From Dokdonia sp. (lineage in GTDB: Bacteria > Bacteroidota > Bacteroidia > Flavobacteriales > Flavobacteriaceae): DNA of 64,000 nucleotides. This document shows, piece by piece, positions 15,770 to 25,642 of the stretch (positions within the stretch are counted from its first letter, which is position 1; the number at the start of each line of letters is the position of its first letter). Both the position numbers and the translations under genes were made by a program. The stretch lies in assembly GCA_020630915.1 (NCBI GenBank), contig JAHDIF010000001.1:1-64000 (forward strand), in the 5' to 3' direction. The notes beneath the pieces are model-generated. The model saw nothing but the letters and a program-made list of their open reading frames with translations. It was not told the DNA's origin and ran no database searches.

Positions 15770-18186
15770 TTAGTGATTTCTAATCGCTCCAATTCTTTCT
15801 TGTCAATTGAGCGTTTATTATCTTCTAATTTAAAATTACCAAAATTGTATTTAAAACCTATTTGTAGATTTTGAGTTTCTGGTATTGCTAAATAAGCATT
15901 GTCCTGATTTAAATATTGGGACCTTGCGAGAGCATTAGCCTCACCTAGTAAATCATTACCCTTTATAGTAAGTTGCGCTCTATCATTCCAGAATGATTTT
16001 GAGATTCCTAATGATACATTCGTTGTACCATCTACGACATAACTGGCAGATAAGAATTTCGACAAATATTCAATACTTGCCTCTGCCTTCCATCCTTTTT
16101 CTTTATCTAGAGTAAAAAAGTTATACCCTGACACAAACACACCTTCTACCGCATTAGTAACAATCTCGTCATTACTCTCTCTTGCTACAAAAGTTTCTTC
16201 TTCATGAAACGCACTCAAATAAGTATAAAAATACCACCACTTTGCGATAGACTTGGCATGGGTAAAATCAATACCCCAAGACTTACTTGCTACAGCATTC
16301 TGTCGTTCAGTACGTAACACTTGGTTTACGTTATCTTGCAAAGGAAGTATTAATATATTCTCACCATTATCCCTATAATACACATCAAAAAAGTATTTTT
16401 CTTGTATGGCATAGTTTAAATTAAAATTGTGGCTAAATGAGGGTAATAATCCAGAATTTCCAGTAATTACATTATTCTCATTAATAAAGTATGAAAAGGG
16501 ATTCAAATCCTGATATCTAGGCCTTTCTAATTTACGCCCATAGTCTATACTAAACACGTGATTTGTACTTGCTTTGAACTGGATATATGCAGATGGAAAC
16601 CACTCAAGATACGAGAGATCTACTGTCTCATTCAGAATAAGAGAATTTCCTTTAGAGTCTGTTTGCTCTGCTCTTAATCCAGTCTTAATACTCCATTTCT
16701 TCCATTCTCGAGCAAAGGAAAGATATCCTGCAAAAACATTTTCATCGTAAAGAAAATCATCGTTTTCTGCAAGAGACAAGCCATTATTACCCTCATTTTG
16801 AACGTTCGAAAAATCAATTTTTGAACGAGAGTCAATAGTTGCATACTTCACACCTGTTTCAAAAGAGACCTTACCTAACATACTACTAAAATCTAATTGG
16901 GCCGTATATATTTCTATATCCTGTAAAGCCTGAGAATTAAATCTTACCGTCCTGAACAAACTCTGATCATCATCGCGATAAGCAGAAGTAAGTCTTTGAT
17001 TTACATCTCTGTTGTAATTTGTATAATGCACGTTAGTCGAAAAATTAGCATTCTCTAAAGCGTAGTCATAATTAATATCTAATGCAATATTAGATTTTTC
17101 ACTATCTACACCAGAGATAGTTCTTATGCTAAAGGGATCTATATCTTGATCAATATCAGTAAGAGATCTTCCTAGAGCTGTTTCGTTAGGCGATAGCAGT
17201 CCAATTGCGGTTATACCAAGAGTCTGTCTTTCTGAAATTGCATAGTCTAAAATTAAATTGGCACTATGAGCCTGAGTCCATTGTTTAAGCTCGAAGTCTT
17301 GATTCCAAGAAGCGGTTCCACTAGGGAGAAAATAGTTAATGAAATTATCGTTTTGTTTTGTTTTTTTTAATGGATTATAACCATAATTAAAAAACAGATT
17401 CACCTTTTTAGTCTTCCAAAAATGACTCATCCCAAAATAGTGTTTCGGAAAAATACCATACGTACCACGAGCATTTACAGATCCTTTATATCCTTCAAAC
17501 TTGGCTTTTGAAGAGACTATATTTAAAATAGGCCCTCCTTCAGACTCGTATCTGGCAGGTGGATTCATAATTACCTCTACAGCTTTTACAGCTTCTCCTC
17601 CCATTCCTTCTAGCAAACTTTGAAGCTCGGCTGCATCAAGCTGCACTCTTTGATCATTTAGATAAACGGCTACTCGCTGGTTACGCACAGTAAGTTCATC
17701 CTGTCGCACAATAACACCAGGTGTCGTATTTATAATATCCCAAGTACTTCCAGAAGACAGAATAGAATTCTCCACATTAAAAACAAGTCTGTCACTTTCT
17801 CTAGTGATTACAGGTCTTTTTGCAGTAAGCGTTACTTCATCTAATGATTCGGTATTTTCTAACAACTGTATCGTAGGGAGTTGTAGCTTTCGCGAAAGCG
17901 TAATTACATTACTTTCATAATCTTGATAACCTATAAAACTAACGTTCAATTTGTAGGATCCGTCCTCTAAAGAATCAAATATAAAAGCCCCACTATCTTC
18001 TGTGATAGTGCCAGAAATTATTTTACTAGCCGTGTCTTTTAAAACAACATTTGCAAAGGGTATAGGAATATTATTTTCGTCTGTCACCACTCCGATGATC
18101 GAAGAATCTTGCCCCCACAAAATAGATGTCTGTAAACAACACGCTACAAAAAAAATGAAAATTTGTTGTAAACGCATAAAGATCAA
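15766..18186 (-). CDS. TonB-dependent receptor-type outer-membrane protein
   Basis: An 806-aa outer-membrane beta-barrel of the OMP_b-brl_3 class. A signal peptide (about 1-25, ending near WGQ; ATG 18177 at residue 4 is an equally good start) is followed by a carboxypeptidase-regulatory-like domain (about 27-112, GVVTDENNIPIPFANVVLKD), a plug-like domain (about 113-225, SLDEVTLTAKRP to ILNIVSS), and a barrel to the end. The substrate cannot be told. No SusD-like partner is adjacent. Palindrome copy 4 lies in frame (LSRK, about 96-100). The last coding base pairs overlap the TolB-like gene stop. Confidence 0.88.
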   Translation of the reverse strand: MIFMRLQQIFIFFVACCLQTSILWGQDSSIIGVVTDENNIPIPFANVVLKDTASKIISGTITEDSGAFIFDSLEDGSYKLNVSFIGYQDYESNVITLSRKLQLPTIQLLENTESLDEVTLTAKRPVITRESDRLVFNVENSILSSGSTWDIINTTPGVIVRQDELTVRNQRVAVYLNDQRVQLDAAELQSLLEGMGGEAVKAVEVIMNPPARYESEGGPILNIVSSKAKFEGYKGSVNARGTYGIFPKHYFGMSHFWKTKKVNLFFNYGYNPLKKTKQNDNFINYFLPSGTASWNQDFELKQWTQAHSANLILDYAISERQTLGITAIGLLSPNETALGRSLTDIDQDIDPFSIRTISGVDSEKSNIALDINYDYALENANFSTNVHYTNYNRDVNQRLTSAYRDDDQSLFRTVRFNSQALQDIEIYTAQLDFSSMLGKVSFETGVKYATIDSRSKIDFSNVQNEGNNGLSLAENDDFLYDENVFAGYLSFAREWKKWSIKTGLRAEQTDSKGNSLILNETVDLSYLEWFPSAYIQFKASTNHVFSIDYGRKLERPRYQDLNPFSYFINENNVITGNSGLLPSFSHNFNLNYAIQEKYFFDVYYRDNGENILILPLQDNVNQVLRTERQNAVASKSWGIDFTHAKSIAKWWYFYTYLSAFHEEETFVARESNDEIVTNAVEGVFVSGYNFFTLDKEKGWKAEASIEYLSKFLSASYVVDGTTNVSLGISKSFWNDRAQLTIKGNDLLGEANALARSQYLNQDNAYLAIPETQNLQIGFKYNFGNFKLEDNKRSIDKKELERLEITN
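17886..17899. repeat. Dispersed palindrome copy 4 (in gene)
   Basis: Exact GCTTTCGCGAAAGC in the receptor gene at the end of its carboxypeptidase-regulatory-like domain, read as LSRK. Confidence 0.95.
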
Positions 18187-18285
18187 AAATAAAAGCTAAA
18201 TCCATTTCCTCCCATTTTATTCTACAATTTTCGACGAAATACACAAATAATAATTTGCCATTTACATAATCGCCCCGATTAGAAG

Positions 18286-18293
18286 TATATTTG
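18286..18293 (+). promoter_or_regulatory. -7 box of lepA
   Basis: TATATTTG, a good match to TAnnTTTG, 22 bp before the lepA ATG. Confidence 0.55.
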
Positions 18294-18315
18294 CATTCGA
18301 ATTACTTCGACTGCT

Positions 18316-20112
18316 ATGAAGAACATCAGGAATTTTTGCATAATCGCACACATTGATCACGGTAAAAGTACACTTGCAGATCGTCTCCTAGACGAAACTG
18401 CAACGGTTACAAAAAGAGAAGCTCAAGCCCAATTGCTAGACAGCATGGACTTAGAGCGCGAGAGAGGTATCACTATCAAATCGCATGCCATCCAGATGGA
18501 ATATACATATAAGGGGGAAGAGTACATACTCAACCTTATAGACACACCTGGTCACGTAGATTTCTCCTACGAAGTTTCTAGAAGTATTGCTGCTTGTGAA
18601 GGCGCACTACTTGTTGTAGATGCAGCTCAAAGTATACAGGCACAAACCATATCAAACCTCTATCTTGCCTTAGAAAATGATTTAGAGATTATACCCGTGC
18701 TTAACAAAGTAGACCTTCCTAGTGCAAACCCAGAAGAAGTGACAGACGATATTGTAGATCTTTTAGGGTGTGATGCAGAAGAAGTGATTCCCGCTTCCGC
18801 GAAAACTGGAATAGGCATCACCGAAATTCTTGAAGCAATTATAGAAAGAGTTCCTGCTCCAAAAGGAAATCCTAACGAACCACTACAAGCACTTATTTTT
18901 GACTCAGTTTATAACCCATTTAGAGGAGTAGAAACTTATTTTAGGGTAATTAATGGAAGCATAAGAAAGAATCAGCAAATAAAATTTGTTGCTACGGGAA
19001 ATACCTATGGTGCAGATGAGGTAGGAACATTGAAGCTTAACCAAGTTCCGAAACAAGAAATTAAAGCAGGTGATGTAGGATATCTTATTACAGGAATTAA
19101 AGACGCACGTGAAGTAAAAGTAGGTGACACACTTACAGATGCTAAGAATCCCACTCAAAATGCCATTGAAGGTTTTGAAGATGTAAAACCTATGGTATTT
19201 GCAGGAATTTACCCCGTAGATACAGAAGATTATGAGGAGCTTAGAAACTCCATGGAAAAGCTTCAGCTTAATGACGCTTCGTTGGTTTTTGAACCGGAAA
19301 GCAGTGCAGCTTTAGGTTTTGGATTTAGATGTGGATTCTTAGGAATGTTACACCTAGAAATTATTCAAGAACGTTTAGAACGTGAGTTTGATATGACTGT
19401 GATTACTACAGTACCTAACGTATCGTATCACGCCTTCACAAACAAAGCTCCAGATGATATCATTCTTGTAAATAACCCATCAGATCTTCCAGATCCATCT
19501 GGAATGAATCGTGTAGAAGAACCTTACATCAAAGCAACAATCATTACAAAAGCAGATTTTGTAGGTCCCGTGATGTCTCTATGTATAGAAAAACGTGGCC
19601 AGATTACAAACCAGACCTATCTAACAACAGAGAGGGTAGAGCTTACGTTTGATATGCCCCTGGCAGAAATTGTTTTTGACTTTTACGATCGTTTAAAGAC
19701 GGTGTCAAAAGGATATGCTTCTTTTGACTATTCTCCTATTGGTATGAAAGCGTCAAAACTAGTCAAGGTAGACGTTCTTCTCAATGCACAGCCCGTAGAT
19801 GCACTTTCTGCATTACTACACCAAGATAATGCCTATGACATAGGCAAAAAGATGTGTGAAAAACTAAGGCAATTAATCCCAAGACAACAGTTTGATATTC
19901 CTATACAAGCAGCGATAGGGGCAAAGATTATTGCTAGAGAAACGGTAAAAGCACTTCGTAAAGACGTAACTGCTAAGTGTTACGGTGGTGATATTTCGCG
20001 TAAGCGTAAACTACTTGAAAAACAGAAAAAAGGAAAGAAACGTATGCGTGCTGTGGGTAATGTAGAGATACCACAAGAAGCCTTTATGGCAGTACTTAAA
20101 TTAAACGATTAA
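18316..20112 (+). CDS. lepA: Elongation factor 4 (LepA)
   Basis: A 598-aa ribosomal GTPase that back-translocates or remodels stalled ribosomes. G motifs: AHIDHGKST (G1), RGITIK (G2), DTPGHVDF (G3) and NKVDLP (G4). The LepA-specific C-terminal domain is present ([32 protein letters not shown]). Full length. Its stop overlaps the convergent cutC stop by 4 bp. Confidence 0.98.
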   Translation: MKNIRNFCIIAHIDHGKSTLADRLLDETATVTKREAQAQLLDSMDLERERGITIKSHAIQMEYTYKGEEYILNLIDTPGHVDFSYEVSRSIAACEGALLVVDAAQSIQAQTISNLYLALENDLEIIPVLNKVDLPSANPEEVTDDIVDLLGCDAEEVIPASAKTGIGITEILEAIIERVPAPKGNPNEPLQALIFDSVYNPFRGVETYFRVINGSIRKNQQIKFVATGNTYGADEVGTLKLNQVPKQEIKAGDVGYLITGIKDAREVKVGDTLTDAKNPTQNAIEGFEDVKPMVFAGIYPVDTEDYEELRNSMEKLQLNDASLVFEPESSAALGFGFRCGFLGMLHLEIIQERLEREFDMTVITTVPNVSYHAFTNKAPDDIILVNNPSDLPDPSGMNRVEEPYIKATIITKADFVGPVMSLCIEKRGQITNQTYLTTERVELTFDMPLAEIVFDFYDRLKTVSKGYASFDYSPIGMKASKLVKVDVLLNAQPVDALSALLHQDNAYDIGKKMCEKLRQLIPRQQFDIPIQAAIGAKIIARETVKALRKDVTAKCYGGDISRKRKLLEKQKKGKKRMRAVGNVEIPQEAFMAVLKLND

Positions 20113-20831
20113 GAATGCATCGCCACAAGTAATGCTTTTATCTTTTCCGGATCAGAGTAGGTCTGTAAATCTTGATGCACAGCTTGTAAATTGTGCATTG
20201 GGATCTTGCCCTCTAGACTGGAAATAGTGTTACTCGCACTAGCGTGCACTTCTGAAAAACCAGCTTCCATAAAATGATGGACATTTTCAGGACGTATCCC
20301 ACCGCCTGGTAGAATAACGGTTTTATCTTTTGATTTTTCTTGAAGCATTTTTAATTCAAAAAGACCATCTAGCGCAGTATTAGAATGACCAGAAGTTAGT
20401 ATCCTATCGACTCCTATGTCTTCTAATTTTGAAAGCGCTTTTAGCGCATTAGGCGTCCAATCGAATGCTCTATGAAATGTAAAGTTCATCCCTCCAGAGG
20501 CATCTACTAGGAGTTGTGTTCTCTCTGTATCTATAGTAAGATCTGGATGCAAAACTCCAGAAACAATCCCGGCCACCTTTACATCAAGACAAAATTTGAT
20601 ATCCCGAAGCATTACATCAAACTCATCATCGTAATAGGTAAAGTCTCCACTACGAGGTCTTACAAGCACATACACAGGTATTTCTAATGCCTGAACAACT
20701 TTTTCTATGAGCCCGTGACTCGGTGTCACTCCTCCCAGAGCTAGCTCGCTACATAATTCTATGCGTTGTGCTCCTGCCTTTTGAGCAGCAATGGCCGATT
20801 GAAAAGAGTTTGCACATACTTCTAATATCAT
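20109..20831 (-). CDS. cutC: CutC family protein
   Basis: A 240-aa TIM-barrel protein of the CutC family. The family name comes from copper homeostasis, but the activity is uncertain. Motifs: [35 protein letters not shown] at the start, [35 protein letters not shown], and [12 protein letters not shown]. Normal length. It starts 83 bp from the divergent asparaginase-like gene. Confidence 0.95.
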   Translation of the reverse strand: MILEVCANSFQSAIAAQKAGAQRIELCSELALGGVTPSHGLIEKVVQALEIPVYVLVRPRSGDFTYYDDEFDVMLRDIKFCLDVKVAGIVSGVLHPDLTIDTERTQLLVDASGGMNFTFHRAFDWTPNALKALSKLEDIGVDRILTSGHSNTALDGLFELKMLQEKSKDKTVILPGGGIRPENVHHFMEAGFSEVHASASNTISSLEGKIPMHNLQAVHQDLQTYSDPEKIKALLVAMHS

Positions 20832-20914
20832 ATATCGAAATTACTGAAATTACTCGAAGAATTATAGCTTGATATTTTAGTATCTTGAGAAACCAATCAA
20901 CTCATTTTTGAATA

Positions 20915-21898
20915 ATGAAAAGAAGAAAATTTATCCAAAATGCTACTCTTACTGGAGCTGGCGTCGCCGTGGGAGCACACGTAATATCCTGTACTACAGA
21001 AAAGAAAGAGAAAACAAAAATTGCGGTCGTTCCCGAATTTCCAAAAGTAATTGCTACTTGGAATGTACCTAACGCTACAGAAACCGCCTGGAAAGTATTA
21101 GAAAAAGGTGGCTCTTCTCTTGATGCTATAGAACAAGGTTGCAGGATTGAAGAAGCAGATGAGCGCAATCAATCTGTAGGTAAAGGGGGTAGACCCGACA
21201 GGGATGGTAATGTAACACTAGATGCTTGTATTATGGATAAAAACGGAAACTATGGAGCTGTGGTTTGTATGCAACATATTAAACACCCTATCTCTGTTGC
21301 GAGAAAAGTTATGGAAGATACACCACATGTTTTATTGGCAGGTAAAGGTGCAGAGAAATTTGCCATAGAAAGTGGCTTTCAACCAGAAGATCTACTCACT
21401 GAAGCTTCCAGAAAAGAATGGGAAAAATGGCGCGAAACATCAAACTACGCACCTGTTATAAATATAGAAAATCACGATACCATAGGCATGTTAGCCATTG
21501 ACAAAAATGGAGATATTGCTGGCGGATGCACCACTAGTGGACTTGCGTATAAAATGGCAGGAAGAGTTGGCGACTCTCCTATTGTAGGATCTGGACTCTT
21601 TATTGACAATGAAATAGGAGGCGCTACAGCCACAGGGATGGGTGAAGAAGTTTTGAAAACTGTAGGTAGTTTTCTTATTGTAGAGTTAATGCGTCAAGGA
21701 AGGTCACCGCAAGAAGCTTGTGAAGAGGGTATAAAAAGAATAGTTTCTAAAGGAAATTTTGACAATTTCCAAGTGGCCTATGTCGCCATGAATAAATCTG
21801 GTGAAACGGGTTCCTATAGTATTCATTCTGGGTTTAGTGCTACTATTAATCACAATGGGATAAACAACAATAAAGAATCGATGTCATTTAATAAGTAA
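20915..21898 (+). CDS. N4-glycosylasparaginase-like Ntn hydrolase
   Basis: A 327-aa N-terminal-nucleophile hydrolase of the aspartylglucosaminidase / isoaspartyl-peptidase family, which cleaves the N-glycan-Asn bond or related amides. MKRRKFIQNATLTGAGVAVGAHVISC resembles a Tat signal with a lipobox Cys at 26. The autocleavage site is NHDTIG with nucleophile T189, followed by GGCTTSGLAYKMAGRVGDSPIVG, the family's substrate-binding stretch, and GSGLFIDNEIGGATATGMGEE. Export suggests use in breaking down external glycopeptides. Confidence 0.9.
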   Translation: MKRRKFIQNATLTGAGVAVGAHVISCTTEKKEKTKIAVVPEFPKVIATWNVPNATETAWKVLEKGGSSLDAIEQGCRIEEADERNQSVGKGGRPDRDGNVTLDACIMDKNGNYGAVVCMQHIKHPISVARKVMEDTPHVLLAGKGAEKFAIESGFQPEDLLTEASRKEWEKWRETSNYAPVINIENHDTIGMLAIDKNGDIAGGCTTSGLAYKMAGRVGDSPIVGSGLFIDNEIGGATATGMGEEVLKTVGSFLIVELMRQGRSPQEACEEGIKRIVSKGNFDNFQVAYVAMNKSGETGSYSIHSGFSATINHNGINNNKESMSFNK

Positions 21899-22084
21899 AA
21901 CCTTAACACTCATCGATAAAACGCAATTTTTAACGGACAATTTACACAATAAAGAAGGTTAGCAAATACAGATGTAAGTAAATATAACACATTAACAGCT
22001 CATAATGTGACACTTAGCTCAAAAAACGGTAGGAAATGAGGCATTAATGACAATAAATGAATAAAAGAAATGTTATATATTTGC

Positions 22085-22190
22085 TTACGCTTATTAAGCA
22101 AAAGATATTTAAGACTGTTGTAATTGACTTTAAATAATCAATTATGATTTGGGGTGAAAGCCGAGCAATCTTGCTCGGCTTTCTTTATAC
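22085..22190 (+). ncRNA. Candidate short transcript ending in a strong hairpin
   Basis: TATATTTG (22076-22083) fits the -7 box, and about 75 bp later AAAGCCGAGC (22157-22166) pairs perfectly with GCTCGGCTTT (22173-22182) around AATCTT, followed by CTTTAT. No open frame lies between. A small RNA is plausible; no -33 TTG element is evident, so confidence is low. Confidence 0.3.
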
Positions 22191-22451
22191 CCAAAATAGG
22201 GGGTCGCGAGGAGTAAATACTTACAATAATTCACCTACGTAATATCCGAGCGGTTTACTCTTTACTATTACAATCTTGCTCGGCTTTCTTTATGCCCCAA
22301 ATTAAAGATCGCGAGGAGTACATACTTATAATAATACACCTAAGTAATACCCCGAGCGTTTTACTCTTTACTATTACAATCTTGCTAGGCTTTCTCAACG
22401 CTCCTCCTCGTCCATTACTCTCGCAATGTTCCCCCAAATTGAGGGTCACGA
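22166..22451. repeat. Tandem repeat of ~105 bp, 2 full copies plus a decayed third
   Basis: Unit starts at CAATCTTGCT recur at 22166, 22271 and 22377 (periods 105 and 106). Units 1 and 2 share TCGGCTTTCTTTAT, the tract GCGAGGAGTA.ATACTTA and the tail GTTTTACTC/GGTTTACTC then TTTACTATTA. Unit 3 keeps only its two ends. The whole 773-bp gap 21899-22671 lacks a convincing gene; short frames here are made by the repeats. Confidence 0.85.
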
Positions 22452-22636
22452 TAAAAAAAGTCTTAAATCTTTACTTAATCTTTCACTATCAAGGGAACTC
22501 AAAAATTAGCACAAGAAAGATTTAAGAATGATGATTTTCTAATGCAAGTGCCTTTTGGCGTCATTCTTTATCGTTTGTTATTAACAGAAGTCTATTTTCT
22601 AAATGCATCTTCTTATTTTTGAAAACTTGCGTGAAC

Positions 22637-22650
22637 GCTTTCGCGAAAGC
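22637..22650. repeat. Dispersed palindrome copy 5
   Basis: Exact GCTTTCGCGAAAGC, 21 bp upstream of the polA start. Confidence 0.95.
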
Positions 22651-22671
22651 GTACTCTAAAAAAACAACACC

Positions 22672-25527
22672 GTGACCAACACTGAAGAAAACACTCAAAA
22701 GCGTCTATTCCTTCTTGATGCCTATGCACTAATATTTAGAGGATATTATGCCCTGATCAAAAATCCTAGAATCACTAGTGCTGGGATGGATGTAAGTGCG
22801 ATTATGGGTTTTACAAATTCTCTTTTTGATGTGATTAAAAGAGAACGCCCAGACCACCTCGCGGTAGCTTTTGATAAAGGAGGTAGTAGTGATCGAGTAG
22901 AAATGTACGAAGCATATAAGGCTAATCGCGACGAAACTCCAGAAGCTATACGCATTGCCGTACCGCACATTCAAGAAATCTTAAAAGCCATGCATATCCC
23001 TATTATTGAGCGACAAGGTGTCGAGGCAGATGACTTAATAGGAACCCTATCTAAACAGGCAGAAAAAGAAGGCTTTAAAGTATATATGGTCACGCCAGAC
23101 AAAGATTATGCACAACTGGTTTCTGAAAATATCTTTATGTATAAACCTGCCCGTATGGGTAATGGGATTGAGATATGGGGAATTCCAGAAGTACAAAAAC
23201 GTTTTGAAGTAGAGCGTCCTGAGCAAGTAATAGACTACCTCGGGATGATGGGTGATGCCAGTGATAACATACCAGGATTGCCTGGCGTGGGAGACAAAAC
23301 AGCTAAGAAGTTTATAGCAGCATACGGCTCTATGGAAGGCCTGCTAGCAAATACAGATAAGCTTAAAGGTAAGATGAAGGAAAAGGTGGAGGCAAATGCA
23401 GAACTAGGTATTCTTTCTAAAAAACTCGCCACCATCATGCTGGATTGTGATGTAAAATTTGATGCTAAGGATTACGAACTTTCAGAACCTGATGCCACTG
23501 CGGTTACCAAAAAATTTGACGAGCTAGAGTTCCGACGTATGAAAGATCAGTTTGTAAAGATTTTTTCTGGAGACGCCGCTACCGAAACACAAACAGCAAC
23601 TCCTACAAAGTCAACTAAATCAAAAAAAACAGCGCCAGCAGCAGGGGCTGGACAATTTTCATTGTTTGGGGGTGATGAGGGTGCAACACAAGAGGCCGTA
23701 ATAGCAGCATCAGAAAGAGCTTCCATTGGCACCACACCTCATTTTTATCAGTTTGTAGAGACTACGCTTTCGCGAAAGCTATTACTCAAAAAATTACTGC
23801 TACAATCTTCTGTATGTTTTGATACCGAAACTACAGGCCTAGACCCACTCACGGCAGAACTTGTGGGAATTGCTTTCTCTTGGGAAAAAGGAAAAGGATT
23901 TTACGTACCCTTCCCAGAAGACCAAAAAGAAGCACAAGAACTTATAGAAGAGCTACGCCCTTTTTTTGAAGCCGAAGGTATTGAAAAAGTAGGCCAAAAC
24001 TTAAAATACGACATCAAGGTACTCGCAAAGTATAATCTGAAAGTACGTGGAAAATTATTTGACACCATGCTGGCGCACTACCTCATCAACCCAGATATGC
24101 GGCATAATATGGATGTGCTGGCGGAGACCTACCTTAACTACACGCCAGTATCTATTACAGATCTTATCGGGAAAAAAGGAAAGAACCAATTGTCTATGCG
24201 CGATGTACCACTAGACAAGCAAACAGAATATGCGGTAGAAGATGCAGATATTACCTGGCAACTCAAAGAACATTTTGAAAAAGAACTAAATGAGGCTGGC
24301 ACTCGCAAGTTATTTGATGACATTGAAATTCCTTTGCTTCGAGTCCTTTCGGCTATGGAAGTAGAAGGCATAAATCTAGACGTCCCGTTCTTACAAAGCC
24401 TTTCTGGCGACCTTAACAATGACATAGAGCGCCTCACTTCTGAAATTTATGAAGCCGCTGGAGAAGAGTTTAATATTGCCTCTCCTAAGCAGTTGGGAGA
24501 AATCCTTTTTGACAAAATGAAACTGGTTGATAAGCCTAAAAAAACCAAAACTGGTCAATACTCAACTGCAGAGGATGTATTGTCATATCTAGCGAAGGAT
24601 CATCCTATTATTCAGAAAGTACTAGATTACAGGGGTCTTTCTAAATTAAAGTCTACCTATGTAGATGCACTACCATATCAAGTAGCTGCAGATGGCCGTG
24701 TGCACACAGATTATATGCAAACCGTCGCTGCTACGGGAAGATTGAGTTCTAACAACCCTAACTTACAGAATATTCCCATACGTACAGAACGAGGCAGACA
24801 AGTACGCAAAGCGTTTATCCCTAGAAATGAAAACCACACCCTACTCGCTGCAGATTATTCTCAAATAGAACTACGTATCATCGCGGCTTTAAGTGAGGAA
24901 GAGAATATGATCAAAGCCTTTACCAATGGTGAAGATATTCATGCTTCTACGGCGGCCAAAGTCTTTAACGTGCCGCTAGAAGAAGTAACTAGAGAGCAAC
25001 GAAGTAATGCAAAGACGGTAAACTTTGGGATTATATATGGGGTCTCTGCCTTTGGACTTTCTAACCAGACAGACTTATCGAGAAGTGAGGCAAAAGAGCT
25101 CATAGACAACTATTATAAGTCGTACCCTAAACTACGTAACTATATGAGCGATCTGGTAGATTATGCTCGTGAAAATGGGTATGTAAAAACAGTGCTAGAT
25201 AGACGTCGCTACCTTAATGGTATTAATTCTGGAAATGCTGTCGTAAGAGGTGCCGCAGAGCGTAATGCCGTAAATGCCCCTATCCAAGGAAGCGCTGCCG
25301 ATATCATTAAAATTGCGATGATCAATATTTATGATAAACTAGAAAACAGCGATTACAAAACAAAAATGCTCCTGCAAGTTCACGACGAATTGGTTTTTGA
25401 TGTCCCTAACGAAGAACTGGACACGATGAAAATACTCATCCAAACCGAAATGGAGAACGCTTTTAAAATGACTGTGCCGCTCGATGTAGAGGTAGGATTG
25501 GGGCAAAACTGGCTAGAGGCGCATTAG
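22672..25527 (+). CDS. polA: DNA polymerase I
   Basis: A 951-aa repair and Okazaki-processing polymerase. The start is GTG (MTNTEENTQKRLFLLDAYALIFRGYYAL). A 5'-nuclease domain (about 10-300), a linker rich in Ala/Thr/Lys, a 3'-5' exonuclease domain with intact CFDTETTGLD (about 383-392), and the polymerase domain follow. Polymerase motifs are A DYSQIELRI, B RSNAKTVNFGIIYG and C QVHDELVFD. All three activities look intact. Palindrome copy 6 lies in frame (LSRK, about 365-369) at the junction between linker and exonuclease domain. Confidence 0.98.
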   Translation: MTNTEENTQKRLFLLDAYALIFRGYYALIKNPRITSAGMDVSAIMGFTNSLFDVIKRERPDHLAVAFDKGGSSDRVEMYEAYKANRDETPEAIRIAVPHIQEILKAMHIPIIERQGVEADDLIGTLSKQAEKEGFKVYMVTPDKDYAQLVSENIFMYKPARMGNGIEIWGIPEVQKRFEVERPEQVIDYLGMMGDASDNIPGLPGVGDKTAKKFIAAYGSMEGLLANTDKLKGKMKEKVEANAELGILSKKLATIMLDCDVKFDAKDYELSEPDATAVTKKFDELEFRRMKDQFVKIFSGDAATETQTATPTKSTKSKKTAPAAGAGQFSLFGGDEGATQEAVIAASERASIGTTPHFYQFVETTLSRKLLLKKLLLQSSVCFDTETTGLDPLTAELVGIAFSWEKGKGFYVPFPEDQKEAQELIEELRPFFEAEGIEKVGQNLKYDIKVLAKYNLKVRGKLFDTMLAHYLINPDMRHNMDVLAETYLNYTPVSITDLIGKKGKNQLSMRDVPLDKQTEYAVEDADITWQLKEHFEKELNEAGTRKLFDDIEIPLLRVLSAMEVEGINLDVPFLQSLSGDLNNDIERLTSEIYEAAGEEFNIASPKQLGEILFDKMKLVDKPKKTKTGQYSTAEDVLSYLAKDHPIIQKVLDYRGLSKLKSTYVDALPYQVAADGRVHTDYMQTVAATGRLSSNNPNLQNIPIRTERGRQVRKAFIPRNENHTLLAADYSQIELRIIAALSEEENMIKAFTNGEDIHASTAAKVFNVPLEEVTREQRSNAKTVNFGIIYGVSAFGLSNQTDLSRSEAKELIDNYYKSYPKLRNYMSDLVDYARENGYVKTVLDRRRYLNGINSGNAVVRGAAERNAVNAPIQGSAADIIKIAMINIYDKLENSDYKTKMLLQVHDELVFDVPNEELDTMKILIQTEMENAFKMTVPLDVEVGLGQNWLEAH
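23766..23779. repeat. Dispersed palindrome copy 6 (in polA)
   Basis: Exact GCTTTCGCGAAAGC, read as LSRK at the PolA linker/exonuclease boundary. Confidence 0.95.
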
Positions 25528-25536
25528 TATTTTTCT

Positions 25537-25575
25537 GCTTTGGCGAAACCTGTGCTGAGCGCAGCCCAAGTAGCG
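25537..25575 (+). repeat. 39-bp repeat, right-end partner at 28268-28306 inverted
   Basis: Starts GCTTTGGCGAAACCTGTGCT and ends AAGTAGCG. The reverse complement of 28268-28306 matches it at 37 of 39 positions. The 5' part is a degenerate form of the 14-bp palindrome. It lies 9 bp past the polA stop. Confidence 0.85.
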
Positions 25576-25642
25576 CACAAATAAAAAACCCCAAACACCG
25601 TAATTGAGCTTAGGACTTTTTTAGTTGGGTATTTCTATAATA

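Noticed and set aside
22166-22451. CRISPR array upstream of polA
   Set aside because: Unit is about 105 bp with only two to three copies and no short constant repeats with unique spacers; no cas genes.
22255-22525. Short frames on both strands in the repeat region
   Set aside because: Produced by the repeat units; no conserved features or ribosome-binding sites.
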